Origin: GCA-002282575 sp964519885
GTDB taxonomy: Bacteria > Pseudomonadota > Gammaproteobacteria > Thiomicrospirales > Thiomicrospiraceae
NCBI GenBank assembly: GCA_964519885.1
Contig: CAZFLX010000005.1
Location: forward strand, 29,383 to 93,382
Length of the DNA: 64,000 bases
Reading direction: 5' to 3'
Under the pieces are notes generated by a model. That model was given only the letters and a program-made list of their open reading frames with translations. It ran no database searches and had not been told where the DNA came from. The translations under genes were made by a program, and so were the position numbers. This document shows, in pieces, positions 45,655 through 55,289 of the stretch (its first letter is position 1; each line of letters starts with the position of its first letter).

Positions 45655-47616
45655 ATGAGCACCAATAACATTGAATCCGTTCTTCACGAAAATCGTTTAT
45701 TTACCCCTCCCATTCGTGCCGCTGCTGAAGCCAATGTGACTGCAGAGCAGTTGGCTGCACTCCATGCTGAAGCCAATGCAGATCACGTTGCCTTTTGGTC
45801 ACGTTTAGCACGTGAGAAATTACAGTGGTCTAAACCCTTTACCGTCGGCTTAGATGACAGCAAGGCGCCTCATTATCGTTGGTTTACTGATGGTGAACTG
45901 AATGTGTCCGTCAACTGTCTTGACCGTCATTTGGATGATCGTGGCGACAAAACTGCCATCATTTTTGAAGGCGAACCAGGCGATGTGCAAAAATACACCT
46001 ACCATGAACTGCATGGTGCTGTGTGTCGATTTGCCAATGCCTTAAAAGTTCAAGGCGTACAAACCGGTGATCGTGTTGTTATCTACATGCCGATGATTCC
46101 TGAAGCGGTCATCGCTATGCAAGCTTGTGCGCGTATTGGTGCCATTCACTCCATCGTATTCGGTGGCTTCTCGGCAGAAGCGTTAAAAGACCGCGTCGAA
46201 GATGCCAAAGCAAAAGTCATTGTTACCGCTGATGGTGGTTTCCGTGGCGGTCGCACGGTTGAATTGAAAAAAGCCGTTGATACCGCACTCGAAAAAGGCT
46301 GTGATTCGGTGCGTAAAGTTTTAGTGTGTAAACGCACTGGGCAAGATATCGTCATGAAAGAAGGTCGCGACTTGTGGTGGCACGAAGCTGAGGCGGGCAT
46401 GCCTAACTACTGCGAACCGGTAATGGTTAACGCAGAACATCCACTATTCCTTCTTTATACCTCTGGCTCTACAGGCAAGCCTAAAGGTATTGTCCATTCT
46501 TCAGGTGGCTACTTATTGGGCGCTCACATGACCAATGAATGGATTTTTGACCTGAAAGACGATGATGTCTTCTGGTGTACGGCGGATGTGGGTTGGATTA
46601 CGGGTCACTCATACGTCGCTTATGGTCCTCTTTCAAACGGTGCCACCATTTTAATGTTTGAAGGTGCTCCCACCATTCCACACGCGGGGCGTTTCTGGGA
46701 AATTTGTCAGAATCACGGCGTCACTGTCTTCTACACTGCCCCGACTGCCATTCGTGCACTGATGAAATTTGGTGATGACATTCCAAAACAATATGACCTT
46801 TCTAAATTAAGACTATTGGGATCAGTAGGCGAACCAATTAACCCTGAGGCGTGGATGTGGTATCACACCGTCATTGGTCAAGAACGTTGCCCGATTATGG
46901 ATACTTGGTGGCAAACTGAAACGGGCGCACACATGATTGCACCTTTTGCCGGAGCAACTGCTTTGAAACCAGGTTCTTGCACCCAACCACTACCGGGTAT
47001 TTTTGCTGAAATCGTTGACGAAGAAGGTCAAGTTATTAGCGCGGACAATCAAGGCGGCTATTTAGTAATTAGTAAACCTTGGCCGTCGATGTTGCGTACC
47101 ATCTGGGGTGATGATGCGCGCTATGTCGAAACCTACTACGAAAAATTCCATAACAAATACTACGTTGTCGGTGATAGCGCCTTCCGTGACCATGATGGCT
47201 ACTACTGGATTCTAGGTCGTGTAGACGATGTTCTGAACGTATCGGGACACCGTTTAGGTACGATGGAAGTTGAATCCGCACTCGTGGCTCACCCTGAAGT
47301 CGCAGAAGCAGCAGTGGTCGGTCGCCCGCATGATGTTAAAGGTGAGGCGATTGTCGCCTTCGTGGTACTCAATGGCGCACGCCCAACAGGTGAAGCACGT
47401 GAAGCCATGATTAAAAACTTAAAAGCCTGGGTCGGTGAGCAAATTGGTCCAATTGCTAAGCCTGACGAAATTCGGTTTGGCGATAACCTACCCAAAACCC
47501 GATCAGGCAAAATCATGCGTCGCTTATTGCGCACCCTAGCCAAAGGTGAAACCATTACTCAAGATACCTCTACGCTTGAAGATGCAACAATTTTGCAACA
47601 ATTAGCAGAAAAATAA
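45655..47616 (+). CDS. acs: Acetyl-CoA synthetase
   Basis: Acs converts acetate, ATP and CoA to acetyl-CoA through acetyl-AMP. The 653 residues contain the AMP-binding motif LLYTSGSTGKPKG, DTWWQTETG, and the catalytic, acetylation-controlled Lys619 in TRSGKIMRRLLR. Length matches the family. AAAGGAA lies upstream of the ATG. A terminator separates it from the DUF485-actP pair, which supplies its acetate. Confidence 0.97.
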   Translation: MSTNNIESVLHENRLFTPPIRAAAEANVTAEQLAALHAEANADHVAFWSRLAREKLQWSKPFTVGLDDSKAPHYRWFTDGELNVSVNCLDRHLDDRGDKTAIIFEGEPGDVQKYTYHELHGAVCRFANALKVQGVQTGDRVVIYMPMIPEAVIAMQACARIGAIHSIVFGGFSAEALKDRVEDAKAKVIVTADGGFRGGRTVELKKAVDTALEKGCDSVRKVLVCKRTGQDIVMKEGRDLWWHEAEAGMPNYCEPVMVNAEHPLFLLYTSGSTGKPKGIVHSSGGYLLGAHMTNEWIFDLKDDDVFWCTADVGWITGHSYVAYGPLSNGATILMFEGAPTIPHAGRFWEICQNHGVTVFYTAPTAIRALMKFGDDIPKQYDLSKLRLLGSVGEPINPEAWMWYHTVIGQERCPIMDTWWQTETGAHMIAPFAGATALKPGSCTQPLPGIFAEIVDEEGQVISADNQGGYLVISKPWPSMLRTIWGDDARYVETYYEKFHNKYYVVGDSAFRDHDGYYWILGRVDDVLNVSGHRLGTMEVESALVAHPEVAEAAVVGRPHDVKGEAIVAFVVLNGARPTGEAREAMIKNLKAWVGEQIGPIAKPDEIRFGDNLPKTRSGKIMRRLLRTLAKGETITQDTSTLEDATILQQLAEK

Positions 47617-47639
47617 GTTATACTTTCCTCGCATGTAAG

Positions 47640-47666
47640 AAGCCAAGCAATTTCGCTTGGCTTTTT
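47640..47666 (+). terminator. Intrinsic terminator of acs
   Basis: The 9-bp stem AAGCCAAGC / GCTTGGCTT with a 6-nt loop runs into a T-tract. Confidence 0.88.
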
Positions 47667-47746
47667 ATGTATTAAGACAACAACATATCAGCAACTCATG
47701 TTATAAATTGTGTTAATGATAGATGTAAAACAATAAGGAGATACTG

Positions 47747-48055
47747 ATGGATCAATCCACTGTAGACAAAATACAACAAATGGAAGCTTTTCAAAAGCTT
47801 ACCAAAACGCGCTCCAGCTACAACTGGACCATGGCGATCATTATGATGGTTGTTTACTTCGCTTTCATTCTATTCATTGCCTTTAACCCTTCAGCGCTTG
47901 GCGGCAAGATCTCATCCGACTCAGTCATCTCAATTGGTATCCTAAGTGGCTTTGTCATCATCCTTTTTTCATTCATCTTGACGGGAATTTATGTTAGCCG
48001 TGCTAACAGCGAGTTTGACACCCTCAATAATGAAATCAAGGAGATGGTCAAATGA
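47747..48055 (+). CDS. DUF485 membrane protein, ActP partner
   Basis: A 102-residue inner-membrane protein with two TM helices (about 25-45 and 60-82). DUF485 proteins (YjcH in E. coli) are encoded next to ActP. Family residues include FQKLTKTRSSYNW and the C-terminal YVSRANSEFD. AAGGAG precedes the ATG. Its stop overlaps the actP ATG by 4 bp, so the two are translationally coupled. The precise role is not established. Confidence 0.9.
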   Translation: MDQSTVDKIQQMEAFQKLTKTRSSYNWTMAIIMMVVYFAFILFIAFNPSALGGKISSDSVISIGILSGFVIILFSFILTGIYVSRANSEFDTLNNEIKEMVK

Positions 48056-49695
48056 TGCGCTCTTTATCAACTCTCATGTTATCGGCTTTAGCCACGAATG
48101 CTGTGTTCGCAGCAGATGCGGCGGAAAAAGCGATTAACCTACCCGCCATCAGCATGTTCGTGGTGTTTGTGTTAGCGACATTAGGTATTACTTACTGGGC
48201 AGCTAAGCGTACACGCAGTGCTAAAGACTTTTATACCGCCGGTGGTGGCATTACAGGCTTGCAAAACGGCTTGGCGTTAGCAGGTGACTATATGTCAGCG
48301 GCTTCTTTCCTTGGTATTGCTGGCTTGGTGTTCGCCAATGGTTTTGATGGCTTAATTTACTCTATCGGCTTCCTAGTCGGTTGGCCAATTATGCTGTTCT
48401 TAATGGCAGAGCGTTTACGTAATCTGGGTAAATATACCTTTGCCGACGTAGCTTCTTACCGTTTATCGCAAGTGCCAGTACGCGCTGTTGCGGCGGTTGC
48501 TTCGTTGGTCGTTGTGGCTATGTACCTGATTGCACAAATGGTCGGTGCCGGTAAGTTGATTGAAACCCTGTTTGGTCTGTCTTACAGTAGCGCAGTCATT
48601 ATTGTTGGTGTACTGATGATTCTGTATGTGACTTTTGGTGGCATGTTAGCAACCACTTGGGTACAGATCATTAAAGCTGTGTTGTTACTTTCTGGTGCTT
48701 CATTCATGGCATTAGCGGTATTGTGGGGCTTTAACTTCAGTTTTGGTGACATGTTCAGCAAAGCGATTGAAATCAGCCCAAAACATGATGCCATTATGGC
48801 ACCAGGTAGCTTAATTAAAGATCCTATCTCTGCGATCTCATTAGGTCTAGCTTTGATGTTTGGTGTGGCAGGTTTACCGCACATTCTGATGCGTTTCTTC
48901 ACCGTAACTGACGCTAAAGAAGCGCGTAAATCGGTATTCTACGCCACTGGCTTCATCGGCTACTTCTACATCCTAACCTTTATCATCGGTTTTGGTGCCA
49001 TTATCCTCGTATCGACTAACCCAGCTTATCTCGATGCAGCGAGCAAATTGATTGGTGGTAATAATATGGCTGCCATTCACTTGTCTCATGCCATTGGTGG
49101 TGACTTGTTCCTAGGCTTCATCTCTGCCGTGGCTTTCGCAACCATTCTAGCCGTTGTATCAGGCTTGACCTTAGCAGGTGCTTCAGCGGTATCACACGAC
49201 CTTTACGCTAATGTATTCAAGCGTGGTCAAGTAGATGAAGCCGCAGAAATGCGTTTCTCTAAAATGGCGGTTATCGGTCTAGGTATCGTGGCGATTTTCT
49301 TAGGTATTGCCTTCGAGAAACAAAACATTGCCTTCATGGTCGGTTTGGCTTTCGCCGTTGCTGCTTCTGCTAACTTCCCTGTGTTGTTATTAGCGATCTA
49401 CTGGCGCGGTTTAACCACACGTGGTGCGGTTATGGGTGGATTAGGTGGTTTGATTACTGCTGTCACCTTGGTAGTATTGTCGAAAACCGTTTGGGTTGAT
49501 GTCTTCTCGTTCAAAGAAGCGATTGTGGCTTACAAAGACCCAGCCATTTTCTCAATGCCAGTCGCATTTATCTTAGCTTGGTTCTTCTCAATTACCGATA
49601 AGAGCGCACAAGCTGAAGCTGAGCGTGAAGCTTTCACCGCACAATATGTTCGTTCTGAAACAGGTATTGGTGCTGAAGGTGCTAGCGCACACTAA
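48052..49695 (+). CDS. actP: Cation/acetate symporter ActP
   Basis: ActP is a sodium:solute symporter (SSS family) taking up acetate and related short acids. The 547 residues start with a signal peptide-like segment (to about residue 20, VFAAD) and then 13 TM helices. Sequences KRTRSAKDFYTAGGGITGLQNGLALAGDYMSAASFLG are typical; the core is AGDYMSAASFLG. It pairs with DUF485 and lies next to acs, the acetate-scavenging arrangement. Confidence 0.95.
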   Translation: MMRSLSTLMLSALATNAVFAADAAEKAINLPAISMFVVFVLATLGITYWAAKRTRSAKDFYTAGGGITGLQNGLALAGDYMSAASFLGIAGLVFANGFDGLIYSIGFLVGWPIMLFLMAERLRNLGKYTFADVASYRLSQVPVRAVAAVASLVVVAMYLIAQMVGAGKLIETLFGLSYSSAVIIVGVLMILYVTFGGMLATTWVQIIKAVLLLSGASFMALAVLWGFNFSFGDMFSKAIEISPKHDAIMAPGSLIKDPISAISLGLALMFGVAGLPHILMRFFTVTDAKEARKSVFYATGFIGYFYILTFIIGFGAIILVSTNPAYLDAASKLIGGNNMAAIHLSHAIGGDLFLGFISAVAFATILAVVSGLTLAGASAVSHDLYANVFKRGQVDEAAEMRFSKMAVIGLGIVAIFLGIAFEKQNIAFMVGLAFAVAASANFPVLLLAIYWRGLTTRGAVMGGLGGLITAVTLVVLSKTVWVDVFSFKEAIVAYKDPAIFSMPVAFILAWFFSITDKSAQAEAEREAFTAQYVRSETGIGAEGASAH

Positions 49696-49715
49696 TCGTT
49701 AACATCCATTAGCGA

Positions 49716-49749
49716 TAAGAAAAAGCCCTCGAAATTCGAGGGCTTTTTT
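49716..49749. terminator. Bidirectional terminator between actP and the Na/Pi cotransporter
   Basis: AAAAAGCCCTCGA / TCGAGGGCTTTTTT with a 3-nt loop has a T-tract on both strands. It can end actP (plus) and the convergent cotransporter gene (minus). Confidence 0.9.
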
Positions 49750-49773
49750 GTAGGCTAAATAAGTAATTAAGCA

Positions 49774-51414
49774 TCAGACAACGGGGAACAAGGGTAATTG
49801 GGGTTTATCCTCAGTCTCCACATTGGGTAGTAAACGCCAAGCATGTCGCGTAACGTAAGCCAATTGCATCCAAGCATCTAACAACATCGATTCATGCACG
49901 TAAAGCGTAACACGATCATCATCAGGCGCCGATAAACGTTTACTGTGATGAAACTCTAGTTGCTCGCGCATTAAACGCATCTCTTTTTTAACAATACTGG
50001 TGTCGTCCTTGGCTGTTTTTTCTGGTTGTGTTAACGCCAACAATAGTCGCTGACACTGATCGGCAATGCGGTGCTGCAATGAGGCATAAAGTACTTCTGT
50101 TGCATCACTCATGGTTAGTTTTTCTGATTGCATGCTCAGATAAACGCTGGGAATTTTACTGCCCAGCAAATGACCCATGGTACGCAAACGACTGGATAAT
50201 TTAATTTGACGCAATATCTGACGTTCACTCAACTCATCTGTGGCTAAACGTCCCGTTTCGGACATTAACACCAGCAAACGTTGATCTAATTGTTTCAGTT
50301 CATCTTGCAGACCTTGAATCGCATTCATCTGCACTAAGCTACGTGGCATATCCGCAGCCGAGCGTACCATCTGCTGTAGTGCCTCTGCCATGGCTGAAAG
50401 AATCAAATTACCTTGATATAGCCCCTCATTAACGGATTCCGGCGTCGTCACACTGAGTGGATCATGAGAAGCAAGTTGATGAGGACTATCGGGTAATAAC
50501 CAGCGAATAACAGCAACCCATTGAGGCACTAATAAAATAAACACGGCAGCAACAACGACATTAAACAAGGTATGTGCATTCGCGAGCAGAATACTGGGCA
50601 CCGCTGCACTACTGACCCAATCAACCCACACCATAAAACCGTCTAAAAATAGCAACACAATGGTGGCACCCATGACATTAAACAAGGTATGAAAAATGGC
50701 CACGCGAATACTTTCACGCCCTTTTCCAATGGAAGCCAACCAAATGGTAATACAGGTGCCAATGTTGGCCCCTAACATCATGGCAATCGCAGTGGTCATA
50801 TTAACCTGTTCAGCAATGACCAAGGCAAGCACAATACCACCAAATGCAGCGGAAGATTGAATCAGTGCTGTGACCACAATACCTACCAATGCCGCCGTCC
50901 AAATCGAATCCATCCAAGCAATAATCGCCTGCATCCAATCGGTCTCTTGTAACGGGCGCATGGCATCGGACATCAGGTTTAAACCAAGAAAAATCAACCC
51001 TAAAGCAAGCACCAATTCAGCGACATAGCGGTTCTGCCAACGCCAAAACAATAAGGTAATACTGCCAAAGAAAATCAACCAAACCGCCACTTCGGTCACT
51101 TTGAATGCCATCAACTGCAAGGTGAGTGTTGAACCAATGTTACTACCAATAACGATTGCCAGTGATTGAGCGAAGCTAATCATACCCGCCTCGACCAAAC
51201 CAACCGTCAGCACGGTTAATACGGTAGATGATTGCAACAATGCCGTGAATATTGTTCCGACAAACAACCCGTGCCAACGTGTCGCTGTCATGCGTAACAA
51301 CAATCGACGTAATGACTCGCCGGCATTGGCCTTAAGACGCTTAGAAAAGACTTCTAAACCATACAGAAACAAACCCAAACCACCGAGCAAAAGCCCTACT
51401 GATTGCCATCCCAT
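49774..51414 (-). CDS. Na/Pi cotransporter family protein with PhoU-like C-terminus
   Basis: A 546-residue protein of the NptA/YjbB class. The N-terminal two-thirds holds about nine TM helices with the repeated family motifs ALLQSSTVLTVLTVG and ALIQSSAAFGGIV, the hallmark inverted QSS pair. The C-terminal part (about 330-540) is a soluble helical PhoU-like domain. It probably moves phosphate, most likely exporting or importing with sodium; direction is not readable. It lies alone between actP and the Bat operon. Confidence 0.9.
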   Translation of the reverse strand: MGWQSVGLLLGGLGLFLYGLEVFSKRLKANAGESLRRLLLRMTATRWHGLFVGTIFTALLQSSTVLTVLTVGLVEAGMISFAQSLAIVIGSNIGSTLTLQLMAFKVTEVAVWLIFFGSITLLFWRWQNRYVAELVLALGLIFLGLNLMSDAMRPLQETDWMQAIIAWMDSIWTAALVGIVVTALIQSSAAFGGIVLALVIAEQVNMTTAIAMMLGANIGTCITIWLASIGKGRESIRVAIFHTLFNVMGATIVLLFLDGFMVWVDWVSSAAVPSILLANAHTLFNVVVAAVFILLVPQWVAVIRWLLPDSPHQLASHDPLSVTTPESVNEGLYQGNLILSAMAEALQQMVRSAADMPRSLVQMNAIQGLQDELKQLDQRLLVLMSETGRLATDELSERQILRQIKLSSRLRTMGHLLGSKIPSVYLSMQSEKLTMSDATEVLYASLQHRIADQCQRLLLALTQPEKTAKDDTSIVKKEMRLMREQLEFHHSKRLSAPDDDRVTLYVHESMLLDAWMQLAYVTRHAWRLLPNVETEDKPQLPLFPVV

Positions 51415-51530
51415 CTTCGTTATCCCAACTCATACTATTTCGAATACATCATAATCGCTTGTGTCATCTTCTACAAATCTTCGATGACTGAAATCCAAAA
51501 GCAGATTTAGGGCGGGTTGTTAAAGCGTTT

Positions 51531-52709
51531 TCACAACTTCATGTAACAAGGCAACAATCGATATTGATGTAAGAGTGAGGCTTTTAATGATAAAAAATGA
51601 CTGTTGTATAGGCGATCACCTGAAAATAACTGATTTTCCAATTCAACCAAGGTCTGATAAATCGGTAATGGCAAACCTTGGTGCGCTAAAGGAATACCTG
51701 GTGTTAACTGCCACATTTTTATCATTAAGTGGTGAAGCTGAGCGGAATCGGCACAGCGTTCAATCGCTTGCCGATAGTGGCGACGCTTAAGCCAACAACG
51801 AACCCACCTTACCAGCACAGTGCTGACCAACAGCAATATAACTAGCAAAACAACTTGTACAGTGCGCCACAGCCATAAAGGTATCGCCCAGCCCGAATGA
51901 GCAGGCAACTGAAGATGCGTCACCTGCCAAGTACGCGGATTAAATATCCATATATCTTGAGCGTCCACTTGCCAGAAACCCGCTTGGGTTAAGCGCCAAG
52001 GTTGCCAAACTGTCCATTCGCTTAACCATCCCTCGGCTTGCCATGCTGAATCTCCTGTTTGCAACCAAGGGCTAAGTGGCTCAACTCCCTGTCCTTGCAA
52101 GCCATTCAGCCATAAGCTATTCGGCAAATGATTCACTAAACTAAACTGAACTTGGCGTTGAATCACCTCATCCACCAAAATGATGCTAGGCATGTTTACC
52201 TTTGTTTGCACAGTTACCAACTCCCCGACAATGGCCTGTTCTGGCACATAAACCGGTAAAGGCGAAACTTTAATTGACCAGCTAGGCAAGGTTTGTGTTT
52301 GACGCGACATGGACTCGCCCACCCATTGCAAGCGCAAGTTAGGCAGTGCATTCACCCCAAGCTGTTTGGCAAAGACTAATACCTGCCATTGAGCCACTAT
52401 TTTTCCATCTTGCTCTGTTAGCCGTGGTTGATGACGAACAATAGGCTGTAACCATGCATTATCTACCTGACTCGCTACCGCCAAACTGGGTAAAGAAGCT
52501 TCCCGACCAGCGGTTAACTGCACATGAATCACCAAGGCTTGTTGTTGAAATACCTGCCGAGATTCTATCCATGCTTTAACTTGAAAGTCTTTTTTAGCCA
52601 ATTGCATGGGTTGATCCAACAACACACGCTCCAAGGGCGGATCTTGTGAAACTTGCGCCCAAGTCGATGGCACCCATAATACAGCCAGCATTAGCAACAG
52701 AAAGGGCAT
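51531..52709 (-). CDS. BatD-like periplasmic/membrane protein
   Basis: A 392-residue protein with a signal peptide (ending TWAQ at about 19), beta-rich periplasmic domains and a late TM helix (about 275-297, VVLLVILLLVSTVLVRW core LLVILLLVSTVL), followed by a cytoplasmic helical tail. This is BatD topology, though BatD proteins are often 500-600 residues. ATG 52709 shares one base with the preceding stop. TTG and GTG alternatives lie at 52715 and 52712. It is the last gene of the MoxR operon. Confidence 0.75.
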   Translation of the reverse strand: MPFLLLMLAVLWVPSTWAQVSQDPPLERVLLDQPMQLAKKDFQVKAWIESRQVFQQQALVIHVQLTAGREASLPSLAVASQVDNAWLQPIVRHQPRLTEQDGKIVAQWQVLVFAKQLGVNALPNLRLQWVGESMSRQTQTLPSWSIKVSPLPVYVPEQAIVGELVTVQTKVNMPSIILVDEVIQRQVQFSLVNHLPNSLWLNGLQGQGVEPLSPWLQTGDSAWQAEGWLSEWTVWQPWRLTQAGFWQVDAQDIWIFNPRTWQVTHLQLPAHSGWAIPLWLWRTVQVVLLVILLLVSTVLVRWVRCWLKRRHYRQAIERCADSAQLHHLMIKMWQLTPGIPLAHQGLPLPIYQTLVELENQLFSGDRLYNSHFLSLKASLLHQYRLLPCYMKL

Positions 52710-54310
52710 CACCAAGGGTCGACTCCCTGAATCGGTTGAGGCTTGTCTTGTACCACGGCAAATCCTGACTCTAAACTGAATAAGCGTTGGTAGAATAAGC
52801 GTTTTTCTTGCTGCAGTTGACGCATTTCACCCGCTAATACCCAATCTTGTCGAGCTTGTTGCGCTGCAACCAAGGGTGTCATTGAAGTCATCGTGTTATT
52901 GGACTGAGTGTTAACTGTCATAGGCTGAGTTGCTTGAGTGCTGGCCAATTTCAACACATCTTTAGTTTCCCAAGCCAATTGCGCTTCATCCCAATCCGAA
53001 ATGCTTCCCTCGAATCGATCGCCTGCCTTATCAGGCGTTTGGCTGCGATCAGGTGGCTTGGGTAAATGACGAATCACATAAGCCAATCGTGCTTCTACTT
53101 CTGGTTGATTAGGCTGATGCGCCAAAGCACCACGCAAGGTTTGACCTGCATCGAACCAGTGTTGCTGTGCAATCATCACTTCCGCCAATACCACCAAGGC
53201 TTTCGATTGTTCAGTGGGTGCATAAGCTTGCTTAAACGCCAGTAATGCTTGATCCGTCGCCTTAGTGTAGCGTTTTTCTGCTAATGCCTGTTGCGCTTGT
53301 GACAATGGATTGTCCACACTCAGTTTATCGGCTGCCCATGCAGGCGCTTGCACGCCACTGATGAACATACCAGCAACTCCAATCAGTAACATACTTGCTG
53401 CGGTTGAAGCGCGAGCAAGCAGCCAGCGCGCAAAACTCAACCAGAGCAATAATGCCAACCCAATTAACCAAGGACTCAAATCAACGCCCGAGAGCACGGC
53501 TTGAGCATCCACAGGCTGTTGACTACGCCACTGCGCTAACCAATCTAACCAAATACGACTGTTATCACTGGTCAGTGTTTGGTAATCCCAACCCATCCGA
53601 TTAGCCAACTGACGCAAAGGTGTTTCGGCTAAAGCCCAATCACCAGAAGTTGTTCCTATACCTAATACCAAGCCAACTTCGGCGGATGATTTAAAATCAG
53701 AAAAATCCGTTTTTTTCGTGTCAGCACCGTCAGTAAACACCGCCAGGGCAGTCGGTTGCTGCAAATTTTGATCAAGTGATGCTAACGCGGGAACCAACAA
53801 ACTACCCTGCAATGGCAGCATATCAGGCGCTAACAAACTCACACCCGATAACCATAGTGACTTATCCGAGGTCATTGGCACTAACCAATGATGACTACCC
53901 GAAAAAACGAATAACCCCGCTTGATCGCCTGGCTGCCACTGACTGGCAGCCGCTTCTAATGCCCAGCGCACCTGCTGCAATCGATTCGGTGCCGCATCGG
54001 TTGCCGACATAGAGGTGGAAACATCCACCACCGCAAGCCAACGCATCGGTTGATGTTGTGCTTGCGCCTGTTTCGATAACCACATCGGCTGCGACAAGGC
54101 CAACACCATCAAAAACCACAGAGCTAACCAACGCCAAGGTAATCCTTTCCACTGCCAACGCGCCAGCAGCATCCAAGGCTGCAATTCGGGCTGACACAAA
54201 CGATGCGTCGCTCTTTGCGCCAACCACCATCGAATGCTCAACAAGGCAACAGGAAGCAACCAGAGTAACAACCATGCAGGAGCAGTGACAGACACATTAA
54301 ACCACGGCAT
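52709..54310 (-). CDS. VWA-domain and TPR membrane protein (BatB/BatC-like)
   Basis: A 533-residue fusion of BatB and BatC functions. Two N-terminal TM segments lead to a von Willebrand A domain (about 88-270) with an intact MIDAS motif DVSTSM and a TDGAD metal residue. Two further TM helices (about 275-325) are followed by TPR-like helices (about 335-420). I use ATG 54310; GTG 54313 also fits. It overlaps the upstream VWA gene by 14 bp. Bat proteins are linked to envelope stress and aerotolerance, but the mechanism is unknown. Confidence 0.83.
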   Translation of the reverse strand: MPWFNVSVTAPAWLLLWLLPVALLSIRWWLAQRATHRLCQPELQPWMLLARWQWKGLPWRWLALWFLMVLALSQPMWLSKQAQAQHQPMRWLAVVDVSTSMSATDAAPNRLQQVRWALEAAASQWQPGDQAGLFVFSGSHHWLVPMTSDKSLWLSGVSLLAPDMLPLQGSLLVPALASLDQNLQQPTALAVFTDGADTKKTDFSDFKSSAEVGLVLGIGTTSGDWALAETPLRQLANRMGWDYQTLTSDNSRIWLDWLAQWRSQQPVDAQAVLSGVDLSPWLIGLALLLWLSFARWLLARASTAASMLLIGVAGMFISGVQAPAWAADKLSVDNPLSQAQQALAEKRYTKATDQALLAFKQAYAPTEQSKALVVLAEVMIAQQHWFDAGQTLRGALAHQPNQPEVEARLAYVIRHLPKPPDRSQTPDKAGDRFEGSISDWDEAQLAWETKDVLKLASTQATQPMTVNTQSNNTMTSMTPLVAAQQARQDWVLAGEMRQLQQEKRLFYQRLFSLESGFAVVQDKPQPIQGVDPW

Positions 54311-55289
54311 CACGTATCTCCCGCCACCACATCAACAAGGCTGACAATAGCGCCAATAGCAAAAAAACAGATGACAAGGCTTGCACATCCTGCGCAGTTC
54401 CATCAGTTTCAGTCGCTTCACTCGCCACTGGTTGCGTCAGTTGCGCCAGCAACTGCGAAACAGCAGCCACATCTTCAACCTTCACCACCTGTGCACCATA
54501 GGAGGATAAGGCTTCTGCCAGTGCAGGCTGTCGTGGCATGTAAAGCAATCCTGATGAAGCACTCGTCTCATGAACCTCATCACTGCCCAATAACAACAGG
54601 CTAACGCCGATAGAATGACGTGACAACCATTTCATGACCTCATCAAGCTGACCACGCGTTGCCGTATGCGCCCCATCAGTAATGAGTAATAACCAAGGAT
54701 TAACGGCATTCTGTTCCACTAATTGCCAACCCGCAAACTGCACCGCTTCAAGCAACGCCGCATCCTCACGCCCCGCAAAAGCGGCATCCAAACGTGACAC
54801 CATCGCGCTAATTTGATGCCTATCTTGAGTTGGTGACAACACCGGATAAACCTCATCGGCAAATACCATCAGTCCCGTTCTGGCTTGATCGTGGCGCAGG
54901 ACTGTTAATTGAGAGACAAACCCTTGCAACTGTTGCAAACGCGTTTTACCGTCCATTTCTTGCAACAACAAACTCACTGAGGTTTCGACCACCAGCACAC
55001 CACTGGCTTGTGTCAGTGGCTTTGTCTGAATCTTACCCGGCGTTTGCCATGCCGGTTGCGCCAAAGCCAGCACCAGCCACACAGCCGTCAGCCCCCACCA
55101 ATGGCGTTGAGCAGCAGATGAACCGCTCAACGGTATTTTGGTTAGCCAACGATCAACGAATGCATGACGCAATTGCACTGTCGGCAAGGTCTGTACACGA
55201 AAATGCGCAAACCACCACCCTATTACAACCCAGGGCAATAACCACAAGGCTTGTGGTAGCAACCAAACCCATTGCCCGTCAGTATTCAC
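54297..55289 (-). CDS. VWA-domain membrane protein (BatA-like)
   Basis: A 330-residue protein with an N-terminal TM pair, a VWA domain (about 85-270) and a C-terminal TM helix. The first MIDAS motif reads ETSVS instead of DxSxS, so Glu stands where Asp is expected; the later TDGAHT element is kept. GTG 55289 overlaps the DUF58 stop as GTGA; a TTG at 55295 is an alternative. It precedes the BatB-like gene, the usual BatA-BatB order. Confidence 0.82.
   Translation of the reverse strand: MNTDGQWVWLLPQALWLLPWVVIGWWFAHFRVQTLPTVQLRHAFVDRWLTKIPLSGSSAAQRHWWGLTAVWLVLALAQPAWQTPGKIQTKPLTQASGVLVVETSVSLLLQEMDGKTRLQQLQGFVSQLTVLRHDQARTGLMVFADEVYPVLSPTQDRHQISAMVSRLDAAFAGREDAALLEAVQFAGWQLVEQNAVNPWLLLITDGAHTATRGQLDEVMKWLSRHSIGVSLLLLGSDEVHETSASSGLLYMPRQPALAEALSSYGAQVVKVEDVAAVSQLLAQLTQPVASEATETDGTAQDVQALSSVFLLLALLSALLMWWREIRDAVV

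Noticed and set aside
53895..54275. A 126-codon open frame in another frame of the BatB-like gene
   Set aside because: It lies wholly inside the VWA gene, and the VWA frame has clear motifs.
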